A stretch of 7,376 bases of DNA from Candidatus Gastranaerophilales bacterium (lineage in GTDB: Bacteria; Cyanobacteriota; Vampirovibrionia; Gastranaerophilales; Gastranaerophilaceae): contig JAJQDG010000104.1 of the NCBI GenBank assembly GCA_021202305.1, positions 1 to 7,376 on the forward strand, written 5' to 3'. This document shows, one piece after another, positions 5,708-7,376 of this stretch. Position 1 is the first letter of the stretch; the number at the start of each line of letters is the position of its first letter. Below the pieces are notes generated by a model that worked only from the letters and a program-made list of their open reading frames with translations, had not been told where the DNA came from and did not search any database. The translations under genes were made by a program, and so were the position numbers.

Positions 5708-6781
5708 ATGCAAACAAATCAAACAATGACAAAAGAAGAATTTGAAAAAATGCTTCAAGATTCTTACACTTATAAATTAAGTGTAGCAGACGTCGTAAAA
5801 GGCGTTATTGTAAAAAAAGAAAAGGACGGTTATCTTGTAGATATAGGCGCTAAACAAGAGGCTTTTCTTCCGAACAGGGAAGTTTCAAACTTTCAAGACC
5901 AAAACCCTGATGAAATAGTTAAATTATGGGAAGAAAAAGAATTTTACGTAATGAAAGACGAAGAAGATGACGAAATTGCAACGCTTTCTTTAAGAAGGCT
6001 CTCATGTGCGCAAGCCTGGGCGAAATTATCCGAAATTAAAAACGAAAATGCAACCGTTACCGCAAAAGTTACATCATCCGTTAAGGGCGGTTTAATTGCA
6101 GAAATTGAAGGTTTGAGAGGGTTTATTCCTTCATCTCAATTAAGAACGGGAACCCCCGCCGATACTCAAAACGGACAGGAAATTGAAGTTAAAATTTTAG
6201 AAGTTGACCCCAAAAGAAATAAGCTTATCCTTTCTCAAAGACAGGTTTACACCCAGCAAAGAGAAATGGTTGCAGATGAAATTATTTCAAGGCTTGCAAT
6301 TGATCAGGTTGTTGAAGGCGAAGTTGTAAGAATTGCCGATTTTGGCGCTTTTGTAGATATAAACGGTATTGACGGGCTTCTTCCCATATCGGAAATTTCC
6401 TGGGAAAGGATTAAACACCCGTCTGATGTTATTTCTTTAGGGCAAAAAATCGAAGTTAAAATCATCAAAATTGATGAAGATTTAAAAAGAATTTCACTTT
6501 CGCTTAAAAGAATGGGCGTTAATCCGTGGGATGAAATTGCGGATAAATTAAAAGAAGGTGATATTGTGAAAGGAACAGTAAATAAAATCACATCTTTCGG
6601 GCTTTTTATTAACATTTTCCCCGGAGTTGAAGCGCTTTTGCCTTCTAACGAGGTATCGGAAGAAAAAGTAAATATGAATAATATGTTTACAATAGGTGAT
6701 GAGGTTGAAGTTTTAATTAAAAAATTCACCCCGCATGAACACAGAATAGGGCTTAGTATAAAAGATATTAAAAAAGATTAG
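5708..6781 (+). CDS. rpsA: 30S ribosomal protein S1, four S1 domains
   Basis: RNA-binding S1-domain protein that helps the 30S subunit capture mRNA. The 357 residues hold four S1 (OB-fold) repeats at about 28-97, 113-178, 199-268 and 284-353. Repeat 3 is the most canonical (VVEGEVVRIADFGAFVDI, then GLLPISEIS and LSLKR), and repeat 4 has GTVNKITSFGLFINI. Repeats 1 and 2 are more diverged, as expected for ribosome-docking repeats (GYLVDIGAKQEAFLP, GGLIAEIEGLRGFIPSSQL). E. coli S1 has six repeats, while shorter forms of three to four are usual in cyanobacteria and Gram-positives. The gene follows ispH by one base and a good ribosome-binding site precedes it. Transcription ends at the hairpin at 6803-6834. 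Because several other starts here lack a Shine-Dalgarno site, S1-assisted initiation may matter in this organism; that is inference. Confidence 0.93.
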   Translation: MQTNQTMTKEEFEKMLQDSYTYKLSVADVVKGVIVKKEKDGYLVDIGAKQEAFLPNREVSNFQDQNPDEIVKLWEEKEFYVMKDEEDDEIATLSLRRLSCAQAWAKLSEIKNENATVTAKVTSSVKGGLIAEIEGLRGFIPSSQLRTGTPADTQNGQEIEVKILEVDPKRNKLILSQRQVYTQQREMVADEIISRLAIDQVVEGEVVRIADFGAFVDINGIDGLLPISEISWERIKHPSDVISLGQKIEVKIIKIDEDLKRISLSLKRMGVNPWDEIADKLKEGDIVKGTVNKITSFGLFINIFPGVEALLPSNEVSEEKVNMNNMFTIGDEVEVLIKKFTPHEHRIGLSIKDIKKD

Positions 6782-6802
6782 TTAGAAATATATTCGCATG
6801 AT

Positions 6803-6840
6803 AAATACCGCCCTTCTTTATCGGGGCGGTATTTTATCTT
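6803..6840 (+). terminator. Rho-independent terminator after rpsA, possibly bidirectional
   Basis: AAATACCGCCC at 6803-6813 pairs perfectly with GGGCGGTATTT at 6824-6834, an 11-bp stem with a GC-rich top and a 10-base loop. A T-rich run (TTTTATCTTTCT, from 6832) follows on the plus strand. It begins 22 bases after the rpsA stop. On the minus strand the same hairpin lies downstream of the cysteine-rich gene ending at 6871 and is followed by the weaker T-run TATTTATC, so it may stop both transcripts. Confidence 0.85.
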
Positions 6841-6870
6841 TCTGTTGAAATAAATTAAACTTTATGCTAA

Positions 6871-7376
6871 TTAATTGGCGCATAACATATAGTAATTCGG
6901 TGAGTTACGCGATGTGCCGCCACCCCCAATACTGGTAGTTGTAAAATTAAAAAAGTTTACCATAACATCATCATAATATTCTTTACCTGTATAAGCCTGA
7001 AAAACCGGTTCAGGTAATCCAAAGTTTGAAGCATTTCCCCTGTATGTCAGATTTTTATTTGTGCCAATAGGAGGAGAAAAATTATCATATAATTTGCCTG
7101 CTAATTCTATCCATTGCGCTGTTGTCATCATTTTGTCCATACCTCCGCATTGAACCACGGCTGCGGCAAAACAGTCACGAACAGGAACATTATTGATGAC
7201 ATGGTTATAACAATATTTAAGACCGTAATTGCTTTTTACATATTCACAATAATCGCTATCCTGCAAATATAGGCAAGAATAACTGCCGGGAGCAATAGCC
7301 GTAACACATGTCCCATCATCCAGCTCAATCCCGCCGCAGGCGCCGCCTAAACTATTCGCATTAAACAAAACAACAT
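6871..7376 (-). CDS. Cysteine-rich exported-type protein, C-terminal part (partial, N-terminus beyond right edge)
   Basis: Not firmly recognised. The frame is open to the right edge (two valines precede the TTG at 7368), so that TTG is not evidence of a real start and only 167 C-terminal residues are visible. They hold eight cysteines, at visible positions 13, 23, 34, 43, 55, 68, 76 and 165. The even number, together with many aromatic, Gly and Asn residues, suggests an extracytoplasmic protein held by disulfides. The layout has some likeness to C-terminal Lcl/DUF1566-like (C-type-lectin-like) domains carried by type IV pilin-like proteins: QCGGMDKMMTTAQWIELA, then FGLPEP, then a closing YYMLCAN. 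The usual WSSSE-type motif is missing, so this is a weak inference. If it is pilin-like, a prepilin N-terminus should lie just outside the window. The gene ends 37 bases from the rpsA terminator hairpin. Confidence 0.6.
   Translation of the reverse strand, partial: VVLFNANSLGGACGGIELDDGTCVTAIAPGSYSCLYLQDSDYCEYVKSNYGLKYCYNHVINNVPVRDCFAAAVVQCGGMDKMMTTAQWIELAGKLYDNFSPPIGTNKNLTYRGNASNFGLPEPVFQAYTGKEYYDDVMVNFFNFTTTSIGGGGTSRNSPNYYMLCAN

Noticed and set aside
6304..6729. Minus-strand open frame of 141 codons inside rpsA
   Set aside because: It is antisense to S1 repeats 3 and 4, whose protein motifs are unmistakable, and its Ser-rich translation is typical of a shadow frame.
6871..6960. Possible variable repeat of a diversity-generating retroelement at the C-terminus of the lectin-like protein
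   Set aside because: No template repeat or reverse transcriptase is present in the window, and the last codons are not markedly enriched for AAY codons.

Overview
This is an AT-rich bacterial window, tightly packed with genes, holding seven recognisable genes and one gene fragment at each edge. The gene set is a Tad/Flp pilus operon, a DHH phosphoesterase, a YihY-family membrane protein, a class II aldolase, IspH followed directly by ribosomal protein S1, and a cysteine-rich exported-looking protein. A non-photosynthetic relative of cyanobacteria (Vampirovibrionia/'Melainabacteria', Gastranaerophilales-like) would fit, with an uncultured Firmicute as an alternative. That placement comes from general gene content and protein style only. 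No marker here is decisive, and a database search of S1 or IspH would settle it.

Layout. Positions 1-2206, minus strand: the start of a Tad (tight adherence) pilus operon, reading cpaB, cpaC, then a third gene cut by the left edge (probably cpaE/tadZ). Gaps between these genes are only 1-3 bases. Positions 2207-2333: a divergent promoter region with a spaced inverted repeat. Positions 2334-4129, plus strand: a DHH/DHHA1 phosphoesterase (NrnA type) and a YihY/BrkB-family six-helix membrane protein, overlapping by 13 bases. Positions 4126-4737, minus strand: a class II aldolase/adducin-family enzyme that converges on the membrane protein gene so closely that the two stop codons overlap. Positions 4738-4815: a second divergent promoter region. 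Positions 4816-6781, plus strand: ispH (last step of the MEP isoprenoid pathway) and rpsA (four S1 domains), one base apart and ending in a strong hairpin terminator. Positions 6871-7376, minus strand: the C-terminal part of a cysteine-rich protein whose N-terminus lies beyond the right edge.

How the genes relate. CpaB and CpaC would build the outer-membrane channel and periplasmic part of a Flp/Tad pilus, which implies a two-membrane envelope. IspH and S1 form a housekeeping pair also found, joined as one protein, in many Clostridia. The rest is core metabolism or envelope biology with no obvious shared pathway. I found no tRNA, rRNA, CRISPR array, insertion sequence or phage gene. No clearly new system is evident. 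The most interesting signals are -10 promoter boxes placed directly before start codons (possible leaderless mRNAs), the fusion-like ispH-rpsA junction, the convergent stop-codon overlap, and the cysteine-rich edge protein.
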